Assembly (NCBI RefSeq): GCF_020524905.1
Contig: NZ_JAIVKI010000002.1
Coordinates: 372,001-436,000 of the forward strand
Origin: Microbulbifer variabilis
GTDB taxonomy: Bacteria > Pseudomonadota > Gammaproteobacteria > Pseudomonadales > Cellvibrionaceae
Direction of reading: 5' to 3'
Length of the DNA: 64,000 nt
Shown: positions 48,353 to 58,196 of the stretch, piece by piece
Layout: each line of letters opens with the position of its first letter
Position numbering within the stretch: position 1 is the first letter of the stretch
Notes under the pieces: model-generated
Seen by the model: only the letters and a program-made list of their open reading frames with translations
Told to the model about the DNA's origin: nothing
Databases searched by the model: none
Translations under genes and position numbers: made by a program

Positions 48353-50032
48353 ATGCGTTGGCTGAGTTTGTTATCAATTCTTTTACTCCTTTCCTGTGAC
48401 TCTATGGAGAAGAGCACAAGCTCTGTCTCCACCCTAAATCAGCCTGCCCAGCTAATTGTCCGCAACGCTACTATTTATACCGCGGATAAAGTACGCTCAA
48501 TAGCGTCAGCGATGGCAATCAGGGATGGACGTATTATCTTTGTAGGCAATGAGGCAGATGTTGAAAGCTATATTGGAACTGATACCAAAATTGCAGATTT
48601 GAACGGCAGGCTGGTATTGCCCGGATTTTTTCAACGGGCAAAAATTCGAGGTTCTGCATCAAGAATCAATTTGTTTTCCGAAAACTCCATCGAAGACTAC
48701 CACTTGGCGGTTTCCCGTTATATTCGAGAAAACCCCGAGCAACAGGTAATTGTTGGTGATGGTTGGAGTATGCAGGCATTTTCTGCCGAAACTCCTCATA
48801 AAGGGATACTCGATCAAATCAATGACCTTATCCCGATTATTTTATTCTCTTCCGACCGAAGCAGTATCTGGACAAACTCTGAAGGCCTGGCTGCTGCTGG
48901 AATCAATAATGACAGTGAGAATCCTGTTGATGGATTTATAGAGAAAAATGAGCACGGTATTGCTACCGGTTGGTTGCGTGGTTCAGGTGCTGTCGCGCTA
49001 ATGGAGAAATTGATTCCAGAGTATCCCAAAGAAGTTTATCGGAGGGATCTGTTGTGTATACAGGAACTAGCAGCTAGCAACGGTGTGACAACTCTGTATG
49101 AGCCGGCTATTTATTTAAAGGATGAGGAAGCCAGAAGACGTTACTTCGATACGCTATCCGATATCGATTCTATGGATATTCGTGTGCAGGCCTCCATAGT
49201 GGTGCGTCCAACATTTACCGAAAAAGATTTTTCACTATTACAACAGGAAATCAGTCAGATACCCATCAGTGATTTTAATCTGTCTTCGATAAGCTTTATC
49301 GAATGGCTTCCAAAAACTTTTAGGACGTGGATTACTGAGGAGGCGCTTGATGGCGAGTCAGTCTCTTTAAAAAAAGTGGCTGCTCTGGCTCAGAGAGCTC
49401 ACTCTTACCAATTTTCACTACAGATATTAGTTTCCGGAAAAGAGGGAACCATTAAGGCATGGGAACTATTGGAGGAGCTGGAGGGAGCAGGATTTGGAAC
49501 TGAAGTACGCAATGCAGTCGTCAATGCATATTTGGGAAAAGAATCTGCATTGGAAGGTCTTTCTAAGGTACATAGTGCAGCATTTGTGCAGCCGGAAACT
49601 ATCTTCGCTTTGAATGTACATCCCGGTGATTCGATGACTAGGAGGCATATTAAAGAAAGCGATAGATATCTTCCCTTGGGTGTCTCTCTGCTATCTTCTG
49701 ACTTCTCCCAAATTAATGGCATGGTTAGTCCTTTGTTGATTATTCATCGGGGAGTGAATCACGATATTCCTATTTTTGATTTGGTCGAAGCTTTTACGAT
49801 TAATGCTGCCTATGCAGGCAATCTTGAAAAAGAAACGGGTAGTATCGAGAAGGGTAAGTGGGCAGATTTTATTGTTTTAGATAGAAATATATTTAAGAGT
49901 ACGGCAGATCAGATAGATGAAACCAGGATTCTAAAAACTTTTTACAAAGGAAGATTGGTCTTTGACCGAAATTCTGTAAAAAGTAAGAGCTTAAACAGGC
50001 ATAGTGGGTATTTGCAAAGGGATGCATTCTAA
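48353..50032 (+). CDS. Amidohydrolase-3-like lipoprotein lacking the metal ligands
   Basis: 559 aa with a lipoprotein signal (LLLLSC, Cys-15). The fold is recognisable from IVRNATIYTADKVRSIASAMAI, GRIIFVGN, LPGFF, WTNSEGL, ATGWLRG and KETGSIEKGKWADFIVLD (given in part). The expected PGxxDxHxH reads PGFFQRAKI (90-98), so both histidines are lost. The usual HAIGDRA reads ILVSGKEG (358-365), and the next His of the IEHA motif is Asn-391. Only the late Asp (D450) remains. It cannot be a normal metal-dependent amidohydrolase; a binding or structural role is possible. Frame is intact and lower in GC than its neighbours. Confidence 0.82.
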   Translation: MRWLSLLSILLLLSCDSMEKSTSSVSTLNQPAQLIVRNATIYTADKVRSIASAMAIRDGRIIFVGNEADVESYIGTDTKIADLNGRLVLPGFFQRAKIRGSASRINLFSENSIEDYHLAVSRYIRENPEQQVIVGDGWSMQAFSAETPHKGILDQINDLIPIILFSSDRSSIWTNSEGLAAAGINNDSENPVDGFIEKNEHGIATGWLRGSGAVALMEKLIPEYPKEVYRRDLLCIQELAASNGVTTLYEPAIYLKDEEARRRYFDTLSDIDSMDIRVQASIVVRPTFTEKDFSLLQQEISQIPISDFNLSSISFIEWLPKTFRTWITEEALDGESVSLKKVAALAQRAHSYQFSLQILVSGKEGTIKAWELLEELEGAGFGTEVRNAVVNAYLGKESALEGLSKVHSAAFVQPETIFALNVHPGDSMTRRHIKESDRYLPLGVSLLSSDFSQINGMVSPLLIIHRGVNHDIPIFDLVEAFTINAAYAGNLEKETGSIEKGKWADFIVLDRNIFKSTADQIDETRILKTFYKGRLVFDRNSVKSKSLNRHSGYLQRDAF

Positions 50033-50050
50033 TTTATCTGTTGATTAAGA

Positions 50051-51693
50051 TTAAATACAACAATAAGGCAAGTATTCAGCTTTATAGGTAAGCTCCTCAA
50101 TAAATTTCAGTAGATCCTTAGGGGGATCGAGTTCACTAAGCCCAAGTTCAAAAATTTTCTTGCATACTTTTGCAGAGGTATGAGTGGATATTTTTAATAT
50201 TTGAGACTGTGGGGGGAACAGGCAGCCCTGCTGTAAGAGATCTTGATTAACCTGCTCGGCAACCCCACGGGCAGCCTCAATAAACAGTGAGTCTGGTACG
50301 CGTTTAGCATGCGTGGCATAAATTGCCATGGCTACAGCGGGAAAAATATATAAATTATTGGCTTGGCCAGGCAGGTAGGTTTTTCCATGCAGCGTGACCT
50401 TGGGAAACTGTACGCCAGCCGCGTAGATGGCTCGGCCCTGACTCCAGCTGTAGGCCTGCTCCGCGCTGCACTCGGCGTGCTCGGTGGGATTGGAGAGTGC
50501 AAAGATAATTGGCCGCGGGTTGAGCGCGGTCATGGTTTCCACTATCTCCCTAGTGAATAATTGACCGACAGTACTGACGCCGATCAAAGTGGTTGGCTTG
50601 TGGGTTTTTATAGCCTCCAATAATTGTAAAGTTGGAGGTTGGTCCTGAGCATAGGGGCGCTGGAAGTCAAAAAGATCTTTGCGACTTTTTACCAGCAGCC
50701 CTTTTTCATCGAACATAATAATACGGGCCTGGGCCTCTTCCTTACTCAGCTCTTCATTGACGAGTTCACTCACAAACAAATCTGCAAGCCCGATACCGGC
50801 AGAGCCAGCACCGGCAAAGAAGATTTTTTCATCCTTCAACGAGCCCTGTTTGATTTTCAAGGCATTAATCATGCCGGCCAGGGCAATGCCCGCAGTGCCC
50901 TGGATATCGTCGTTGTAGCAGCAGACCTTGTCTCGATACCTCTGTAGTAGGTGGACGGCGTCACTGCCGGTCCAGTCCTCGAAGTGCAGACAGCAGTGTG
51001 GATAGCGTTGCTGAACGGTGTCCACAAACTCATCCACGAAACGGTATAGCGTCTCGGTATCAGGCCGTTTACGACGCAGGCCTACATAGAGAGGGTCTGC
51101 GAGTACCTGTTCATTATTGGTGCCGGCATCTAAAAAGAGAGGCAGTAAATGTTCTGGCGGCACGCCGCCCGCGGCGGTGTATAGCTGCAGTTTACCAATG
51201 GGGATGCCCATGCCGTTCGCACCAATATCCCCGAGCCCAGAATTTGTCCACCATTGGTGACACAAATAAAGCGAATGTCCCGGTCCGGCCAGTGAGACAG
51301 GGAGTCGGCGATACTGCCCTTTTGCGCAATAGAGAGGTAGACGCCCCTGACCCTGCGCATGATATGGCTGAACTTGGTACAGGCTTCGCCGATAGTGGGG
51401 TCGTAAATGATCGGAAGGAAGCGCACCGGATCAGACATTACCACCCGGTAAAAAAGCGTCTCATTGGTATCCAGCAGGCCGGTCAGGTAGACAAAGCGAT
51501 CGATATCCGAGTGTTTGTGGCTCAGCTGCATCATCACCCGTTCTACCTGGGTTTCGATGGTTTCCAGGGCGTCGGGGATCAGGCCGTTCAGGCCAAACTT
51601 GCTGCGTTCCGCTTCTGTAAAAGCGGTGCCCTTATTGGTGCTGGGGTCGTGCAGGAGTTTGATGCCAGTGGCATCCACTTTGCGGTGGTCCAA
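50051..51693 (-). pseudogene. maeA: NAD-dependent malic enzyme, frameshifted
   Basis: Start is TTG 51693 behind GGAGGG. The N-terminal part (TAFTEAERSKFGLNGLIPD, LDTNETLFYRVV, IYDPTIGEACTKF, IRFICVTNGGQILG) runs into a shifted frame at about 51235. The remainder continues in another frame from LGDIGANGMGIPIGKLQLYT through NDDIQGTAGIALAGMI to the end. Reinserting one base in the GGGCTC stretch (51233-51238) restores a 547-aa enzyme close to the usual 560. It would decarboxylate malate to pyruvate. All other motifs (DAGTNN, GAGSAGIGLADL, SNPTEHAECS) are intact, so the break is recent or a sequencing error. Confidence 0.9.
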
Positions 51694-51748
51694 GAGGGGC
51701 CCTCCAGTTGCGCTGTGGCTTCTCGCTAGCTAGAGGGAAGTATGGAGC

Positions 51749-51849
51749 ACTCCCTGGAGGGAGTATTGCTATCCACAAGGCTTGCTTGTGGATAGCAACG
51801 TTCTTGAAAGGTTTCTGCTTCCAGAAGGCGTGCAAAACGCCTCCTCCAG
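51749..51849. repeat. Cluster of four adjacent hairpins between ggt and the malic enzyme gene
   Basis: Perfect stems follow one another: ACTCCC/GGGAGT (51749-51764), a 14-bp TTGCTATCCACAAG arm with its complement (51766-51798, 5-nt loop), TTCTG/CAGAA (51813-51826) and GGCGT/ACGCC (51827-51841). In addition CTGGAGG (51754-51760) can pair with CCTCCAG (51843-51849), enclosing most of the cluster. It resembles a composite REP/BIME or small MITE rather than a single terminator. It fills the spacer between two minus-strand genes. Confidence 0.75.
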
Positions 51850-51853
51850 AAAA

Positions 51854-53572
51854 TCAGTGCCCTAAGGCGCTGCCCTCCCGGCGGGGGTCAGCACCGCCAT
51901 AGAGTGTATTGTCTTTTACTGCGATCGCGTGAATGCCGCTATTGAGGTCGCGCTCAATGACCTGATGCCCGCGCCCTTTAAGTTTATTGATGGTGTCCTG
52001 ATTAAAGTAGCCGGGTTCAAGCTCGACACGCTGCCCGATAGCGCCGATGTTGCCGGCGGCGATGGCATCGGCAATAGGCATATTCAGTCCCAGGTGGTAG
52101 AGGATGGTGCGGGCAGTGTAGTCGATAATACGTGAGCCCCCAGGGGAGCCCACCAGCAGTCGCAAGCTACCATCTTTGTTAAATACCACCGTCGGTGACA
52201 TGGAAGAGCGCGGTCGCTTGCCGGCTTGAATACGGTTCGCCACCATCTGCCCATCGGCTGCTTTTGGGGTGAAAGAGAAATCGGTCAACTGGTTATTCAG
52301 CAGGAAACCCTTTACTAGCAGGCGGGAGCCAAAACCCGTTTCGATGCTACTGGTCATGCTCACCCCATTACCATAGCGATCCACAATCACTAGATGGCTG
52401 GTATTGGGCATCTCCGGTGATTGGGCTGTAAGGCGTTTGGTCGCCCCAGTATTGGGGTTGCCGGGTTTGGCCGTGCTGGCGCTGTCGGGGTCAATTAGGG
52501 TCGCACGTTCGCTCAAGTAAGCGGGGGATACCAGGGCCTTGCTGGGCACACTGATAAAATCCGAGTCGGCGGAATAGGTGTTGCGATCGGCAAATGCCAG
52601 TTCTGAAGCCTCGATAAACAAATGGGTGAGCAGATCGTCCCCAGCCTCCATTTCAGCGATGGGAAATTCCTGCAGCATGCCCAGAATCCCGCCCACAGTG
52701 GTGCCGCCCGATGAGGGTGCATCCGCGCCACAGATTTGGTATTCGAGAAATACGGAACAAAGCGGCTGGCGCTGTTTGGGCTGGTAATTGGCCATATCCT
52801 CGAGGCTAAGCAGGCCGGGGTTTTTTGTGTCCCCCCGAACCGCCTTGACGATTGCCTCGGCGATCTCACCTTTATAAAAGGCGTCCCCACCACCGGCGGC
52901 AATTATGCGAAGTGTGCGGGCATACTCCGGGTTCTTCAGCCGATGGCCCACCGGCAGGGGGTTGCCGTTGCTGTCAAAGAAATAGTTGGCGATCGCCGGC
53001 CTTGCATCCACTTCGGGAAGCTTGTTCAACAGCTGGTGCAGGCGTGGGGAAACTGCAAAGCCATTTTCGGCAAGCTGGATGGCGGGCTGAAACAGAACTT
53101 CCCAGGGTAGTTTGCCATCGCGCTGGTGCGCCATTTCCAGCATGCGGATGACGCCGGGTACTCCCACTGAGTAGCCGCCGATAACCGCCTGCATAAATGA
53201 GCGCGGCTTATCGCCATACATAAAGTAGTTTTCATCTACACCCGCTGGCGCGGTTTCCCGGCCATCGTAATAACGCAGCTGCTTATCCTTAGCGTCATAG
53301 CTCAGCATAAAAGCGCCGCCGCCAATGCCTGATGATTGAGGTTCCACTAGCCCCAAAACCATCTGTGCGGCGATTGCCGCATCGACAGCACTGCCGTTCA
53401 GGGCGAGGATCTGCTCGGCAGCTCGACTAGCGTGGGGACTGGCGGTAACCGCCATGTAGGATTCGGCCTTGGCAGATTTGATCGCGCTGCGGCCGGTATC
53501 GACTTCCGGCTGCGGCTCATCGGCTATGGCCGGACTCAGAACAAAGGCGAAGGCGAGGAAAAGGTGGCGCAC
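51854..53572 (-). CDS. ggt: Gamma-glutamyltransferase
   Basis: 572 aa from a GTG at 53572 six bases after GGAG, which places the signal peptide (HLFLAFAFVLSPAIA) at the N-terminus; the frame goes on upstream to 53626 without a site. EPQSSGIGGGAFML is conserved. The self-cleavage threonine is T391 in MPNTSHLVIVD, with GSPGGSRIIDYT further on forming the substrate pocket. It hydrolyses glutathione and gamma-glutamyl compounds in the periplasm. Confidence 0.95.
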   Translation of the reverse strand: MRHLFLAFAFVLSPAIADEPQPEVDTGRSAIKSAKAESYMAVTASPHASRAAEQILALNGSAVDAAIAAQMVLGLVEPQSSGIGGGAFMLSYDAKDKQLRYYDGRETAPAGVDENYFMYGDKPRSFMQAVIGGYSVGVPGVIRMLEMAHQRDGKLPWEVLFQPAIQLAENGFAVSPRLHQLLNKLPEVDARPAIANYFFDSNGNPLPVGHRLKNPEYARTLRIIAAGGGDAFYKGEIAEAIVKAVRGDTKNPGLLSLEDMANYQPKQRQPLCSVFLEYQICGADAPSSGGTTVGGILGMLQEFPIAEMEAGDDLLTHLFIEASELAFADRNTYSADSDFISVPSKALVSPAYLSERATLIDPDSASTAKPGNPNTGATKRLTAQSPEMPNTSHLVIVDRYGNGVSMTSSIETGFGSRLLVKGFLLNNQLTDFSFTPKAADGQMVANRIQAGKRPRSSMSPTVVFNKDGSLRLLVGSPGGSRIIDYTARTILYHLGLNMPIADAIAAGNIGAIGQRVELEPGYFNQDTINKLKGRGHQVIERDLNSGIHAIAVKDNTLYGGADPRREGSALGH

Positions 53573-53634
53573 GAAACACTCCGCGGATTGTGGAAAAATC
53601 CGCTCGAGTGTATCAGAAATAACCAATTCCAGAG

Positions 53635-54171
<537 letters not shown>

Positions 54172-54214
54172 TCAAAACCGAATGCGAAACCCAGACCTGC
54201 TAACCAGTCAGTGT

Positions 54215-54814
54215 TCAGCGGTCAGTAGGCTCGGCGGAGTCATTGCGATAGAGGCGCATACAGACTTGACCCGCGCGCTTTTCCTTGAGTAATGACCAAT
54301 TGGCTGCTGTAGACAGGACCGTGTCCCGGGGTGTCTCGATATAAATTAGAGCGCCTTGTGAAAGCCTGCCAATGAGGGCGCCGAGGCTTTCCTGCCACAG
54401 GTTGTCCGCGAAGGGCGGATCGATAAAGACAATATCGTAGGGCTTGTTTCCGCTGCCCAGGAAATCCGCCGCTCGACAGTTATGCACCTGGCCATCCGTC
54501 GTTTCGAGCAGCTGAAGTTGCTGTTTCAGGGTGCGTGCCGCTAGGGGATTCAGCTCGACGAAATCCACAGAGGCGGCACCGCGCGATAAAGCCTCAAAGC
54601 CCAGTGCGCCGGAGCCGGCGAAGAGGTCGAGACACTGCGCGTTCGGTAGATAAAACTGGAGCCAGTTGAACAGGGTTTCACGCAGGCGATCACCGGTGGG
54701 TCTCAATCCCTCTACCGGGGCAAATTGCAATTTCCGTCCGCGCCACTGCCCTCCGATGATACGCAACTGGGAAAGGGGTTGTGGGCTTTGCTTGCGCGAT
54801 GAACTTCTGGCCAA
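54215..54814 (-). CDS. rsmD: 16S rRNA (guanine(966)-N(2))-methyltransferase RsmD
   Basis: 199 aa. It has LRIIGGQWRGRKL at the N-terminus, GLRPTGDRLRETLFNWL, the SAM site LDLFAGSGALGFEALSRGA and the catalytic DPPF (IVFIDPPFADNLW). It modifies G966 of 16S rRNA. It diverges from ftsY, the standard arrangement. Confidence 0.96.
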   Translation of the reverse strand: MARSSSRKQSPQPLSQLRIIGGQWRGRKLQFAPVEGLRPTGDRLRETLFNWLQFYLPNAQCLDLFAGSGALGFEALSRGAASVDFVELNPLAARTLKQQLQLLETTDGQVHNCRAADFLGSGNKPYDIVFIDPPFADNLWQESLGALIGRLSQGALIYIETPRDTVLSTAANWSLLKEKRAGQVCMRLYRNDSAEPTDR

Positions 54815-54887
54815 GGTAAATCTCTACTGGGGGCTTAGCGATGCTAAGATTAGCGTCTTTCTGCAAGCGGTACACCCGGATAAACGA

Positions 54888-56234
54888 ATGATCTTTGATT
54901 TCCTGCGCAAAAAGAAAAAGCGCAAGCCCGAACAAAGCGAGCCCCACAAGGAGCAGGCGGAAGCTGTCGCCGCACCCGAGGAGGCGCCGGCGGAAGAGTG
55001 GCAGGAGCCGTCTGTCACCGATAGCGAGCCCGCAGAACCGCAGGCGTCCCCAGCCGAGCCGGCAGAGGCGCCCGCTCCGCTGAAGGAAGAACCCACAAAG
55101 GAAGAAACCACAGCTGATGTGCAGGCGTTACCTGCAGACGTGCCTGAGTCTTCGCCTGCCAGTGTGACGACTACACAGCCCGAAATTCAGCCTGAACCTG
55201 AACCGCCCGCCGCCACGGCACCACCGGTGTTGGAACCGGCTCCTCAGGTACAGGAGCCCGCGCCCAAGCCCACTCCTGTGCAGGAAAAACCTGCAGAGAA
55301 GAAGAAAGAGGGTTTCTTTGCACGTATTCGCCGTGGGCTCAGTCGCACCAGCAATCAGTTTGTCGAGGGGATGGGCAACCTGTTCCTCGGGGCCAAGGAG
55401 ATCGATGAAGATCTGCTGGAAGAGCTGGAAACCCAGCTGCTGATGGCGGATGTGGGCGTCGAGGCCACCAGTGAAATTGTCGATCGCCTCACCGAGCGCG
55501 TCTCACGCCGCGAACTGGCCGATGGCGATGCGCTCTATAAAGCGCTGCAGCAGGAGCTGGCAGAGCTGCTTAACAGTGTCGATGCGCCCCTGGTGCTGGA
55601 TGCCAGTAAAAAGCCCTATGTGATTCTGGTGGTCGGCGTTAACGGCGTCGGCAAGACCACCACTATCGGCAAGTTGGCACACCGCTTCCTCGGCGAGGGC
55701 AAATCGGTGATGCTCGCCGCTGGCGATACTTTCCGTGCCGCCGCAGTGGAACAGTTACAGGTTTGGGGGCAGCGACACAATGTGCCGGTGGTGGCCCAGC
55801 ATACCGGTGCGGACAGCGCCTCGGTGATTTTCGATGCCGTGCAGTCGGCCCAGGCTCGAGGTATCGATGTGGTGATTGCCGATACAGCCGGCCGCTTGCA
55901 CACCAAGTCCAACCTGATGGAAGAACTGACCAAGGTGCGCCGCGTAATGGGCAAGCTGGACCCCAGCGCCCCCCACGAGGTGCTGTTGGTATTGGATGCC
56001 GGCACCGGTCAGAATGCGATTAACCAGGCCGCACAGTTTCGCGAGGCGGCCGGTGTTACCGGCCTGGTGCTCACCAAGCTCGACGGCACCGCCAAGGGTG
56101 GGGTGATTTTCGCTCTGGCACGGCGTTTCGGTATTCCCGTGCGCTTTATCGGTGTGGGTGAACAGGCTGAGGACCTGCAGCCGTTCCGTGCGCGTGAATT
56201 TGTCTCGGCGCTGTTTGGTCGCGATACCGCCTGA
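54888..56234 (+). CDS. ftsY: Signal recognition particle receptor FtsY
   Basis: 448 aa from the ATG at 54888 (MIFDFLRKKKK). The frame extends back to 54666 across the rsmD promoter and was trimmed. An acidic Glu/Pro/Ala-rich region (about 15-140) precedes the NG GTPase: VVGVNGVGKTTTIGKLA, DTFRAAAVEQL, DTAGRLHTKSNLMEEL and TKLDGTAKGG. It docks SRP-ribosome complexes at the inner membrane. First gene of ftsY-ftsE-ftsX. Confidence 0.97.
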   Translation: MIFDFLRKKKKRKPEQSEPHKEQAEAVAAPEEAPAEEWQEPSVTDSEPAEPQASPAEPAEAPAPLKEEPTKEETTADVQALPADVPESSPASVTTTQPEIQPEPEPPAATAPPVLEPAPQVQEPAPKPTPVQEKPAEKKKEGFFARIRRGLSRTSNQFVEGMGNLFLGAKEIDEDLLEELETQLLMADVGVEATSEIVDRLTERVSRRELADGDALYKALQQELAELLNSVDAPLVLDASKKPYVILVVGVNGVGKTTTIGKLAHRFLGEGKSVMLAAGDTFRAAAVEQLQVWGQRHNVPVVAQHTGADSASVIFDAVQSAQARGIDVVIADTAGRLHTKSNLMEELTKVRRVMGKLDPSAPHEVLLVLDAGTGQNAINQAAQFREAAGVTGLVLTKLDGTAKGGVIFALARRFGIPVRFIGVGEQAEDLQPFRAREFVSALFGRDTA

Positions 56235-56274
56235 TCGCTACTAAACCCTCTCAGGGAATAACAAGAACAACATC

Positions 56275-56961
56275 GTGATCACCTTTGACAATGTGAATAA
56301 GCGCTATGCATCGGGGCAGGACGCCCTGGTGCGTATCAGCTTGGAAGTCCCCCGCGGCGATATGGTGTTTCTCACCGGTCATTCAGGTGCGGGTAAGAGC
56401 ACCCTATTGAGACTGCTCACCGCCATCGAACGCCCCACCAAAGGCTCGATTCTGGTAGCCGGGCAGAACCTCAACCGCCTGCGCAATAGCCAGATCCCCT
56501 ATTACCGGCGCAACCTGGGCATCGTTTTTCAAAACCACCAGCTGCTGTTTGATCGCAGTGTCTTCGACAATATCGCCCTGCCGCTGGCGGTAGCCGGCTG
56601 CAGCAAGCGCGAAGTCGGCCGCCGGGTGCGCGCCGCGCTGGATAAGGTGGGTCTCCTGGACAAGGAGAAGCACAACCCCATCACCCTGTCCGGTGGTGAG
56701 CAACAGCGGGTGGGTATCGCCCGTGCGGTGGTGAACAAGCCGGCGATCCTGGTGGCGGATGAGCCCACCGGTAACCTGGACCCGCAGCTGTCCCAGGAAA
56801 TCATGCGATTGTTTTCCGATTTTAATGCCGTGGGTGTCACTGTACTGGTGGCCAGCCACGACCTGGAATTGATAGCGCGCATGCGCCGGCGGGTTTTGAC
56901 CCTGCAAGCCGGCCAGTTGATCTACGACGGAGTTCCGAGCCGTGAAGCACACCCAGTCTAG
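56275..56961 (+). CDS. ftsE: Cell division ATP-binding protein FtsE
   Basis: 228 aa, starts with GTG. Walker A is GHSGAGKST, signature LSGGEQQRVGIARA, Walker B ILVADEPTGNLDP, and VFQNHQLLFDRSVFDN is typical of FtsE. With FtsX it controls septal peptidoglycan hydrolases through the divisome. Its end overlaps ftsX by 20 nt. The ribosome site is poor, suggesting coupling to ftsY. Confidence 0.96.
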   Translation: MITFDNVNKRYASGQDALVRISLEVPRGDMVFLTGHSGAGKSTLLRLLTAIERPTKGSILVAGQNLNRLRNSQIPYYRRNLGIVFQNHQLLFDRSVFDNIALPLAVAGCSKREVGRRVRAALDKVGLLDKEKHNPITLSGGEQQRVGIARAVVNKPAILVADEPTGNLDPQLSQEIMRLFSDFNAVGVTVLVASHDLELIARMRRRVLTLQAGQLIYDGVPSREAHPV

Positions 56962-57958
56962 GGCCCAGCGCCCGGCGAGCAGCGCCACTGAAAAGCGCCC
57001 GCGCAGCAGTGGTGCCGTGGCTGCCCGCACCGGTATTGCGGATCGCTGGCAGTCCTGGCTCGATCACCACCGCCAGGTAGCGCGGGAATCCCTGCGGCGC
57101 TTTTTTGCCACGCCCATGGCCAGTGCCATGACGGCCTTGGTGATCGCTATCGCCCTGGCCCTGCCTGCTGCTTTGCAGCTCGGGCTGGCAAATTTCCAGC
57201 GCGCTGTGGCCGGCTGGGATGGTCAGCCGCAGATTTCGGTGTTTCTGAACAAAGGGGCGCAGAAAGCGGCGATAGAGTCCTTTGCTGCCAAGCTGCGCAG
57301 TGATCCGGCCATCGCGGAGGTAACTTATATCTCCCCGGAAGACGCGTTGGCGGAGTTCGAGCAGGCTTCTGGGCTCGGTGACCTACTGGTGGGGCTCGAT
57401 GCCAATCCTCTGCCGGCGGTATTACTGCTGCGCCCGCAGGATACGCGGGACAGCGACAGGTTGCAGCGCATCGTGGAAAACCTGCGTGAGCATGCCCTAA
57501 GTGATTCGGTAGTGCTGGATCTGGCTTGGGTACAGCGTCTCACCCAGCTGACGGAATTGGGGCAGCGCCTTTCTGCGGGGCTTGCTCTACTGCTGGCGCT
57601 GGGGGTGATCCTGGTGGTGGTCAACACGATTCGCCTGCATATCGAGAGCCGCCGGGAAGAAATTCTGGTGGTGAAGCTTGTGGGGGGCACCAATGCCTTC
57701 GTGCGTAGGCCTTTTCTTTACAGTGGCCTTTGCTACGGGGCCTTTGGCGGCCTGTTAGCCTGGTGTCTGTTGTTGGGGGCGGTGCTGTTACTGTCCGGGC
57801 CGATTTCCGGTCTCTCCTCCAGCTATGGCAGCAATTATACCTTGGCGGGGCCTGGCCTCAGCTACTTTGCCGGCCTTATCGGTGGCGCCGCTTTGCTCGG
57901 GCTGATGGGAGCCTGGTTGGCGACGAGTCGCCACCTGCGCGAGATTGAGCCTAGCTGA
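56942..57958 (+). CDS. ftsX: Cell division protein FtsX
   Basis: 338 aa, starts with GTG inside the end of ftsE. A basic cytoplasmic N-terminus is followed by four membrane helices and a periplasmic loop between the first two (about residues 85-185, with QPQISVFLNKGAQ). The C-terminal half has the MacB-like permease fold (NTIRLHIESRREEILVVKLVGGTNAFVRRPFLYSG in part). Works with FtsE. Confidence 0.95.
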   Translation: MKHTQSRAQRPASSATEKRPRSSGAVAARTGIADRWQSWLDHHRQVARESLRRFFATPMASAMTALVIAIALALPAALQLGLANFQRAVAGWDGQPQISVFLNKGAQKAAIESFAAKLRSDPAIAEVTYISPEDALAEFEQASGLGDLLVGLDANPLPAVLLLRPQDTRDSDRLQRIVENLREHALSDSVVLDLAWVQRLTQLTELGQRLSAGLALLLALGVILVVVNTIRLHIESRREEILVVKLVGGTNAFVRRPFLYSGLCYGAFGGLLAWCLLLGAVLLLSGPISGLSSSYGSNYTLAGPGLSYFAGLIGGAALLGLMGAWLATSRHLREIEPS

Positions 57959-58196
57959 CCGGCTAGTGTCAGCGGCCCTAGTTTAGCCAAGAAACGTAAA
58001 GCCGTTGTAAAGTGGGGAACCTCTGGGGTATTGGGGCCCTCTAATCGGCTGCAATACAAGGGAATACGGCAGTTGGCGGCGGACTTTCTTAACCGCTCGT
58101 GCAAGTGCTACACTGAGTCCAGCCTGTCGCCGGATAAAGTGTCCGACGACAGCGGCCGCAGGAACCGGCCGACTAATAATGAGAGGAGAAACCTGA

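Noticed and set aside
51228-51245. Programmed ribosomal frameshift in the malic enzyme gene
   Set aside because: I see no slippery heptamer or downstream structure suited to it, and malic enzymes are not known to use one; mutation or sequencing error is simpler.
57959-58196. Heat-shock or sigma-70 promoters in front of rpoH
   Set aside because: Several loose matches exist (for example TTGTAA with TATTGG), but none has both boxes and spacing good enough to report.
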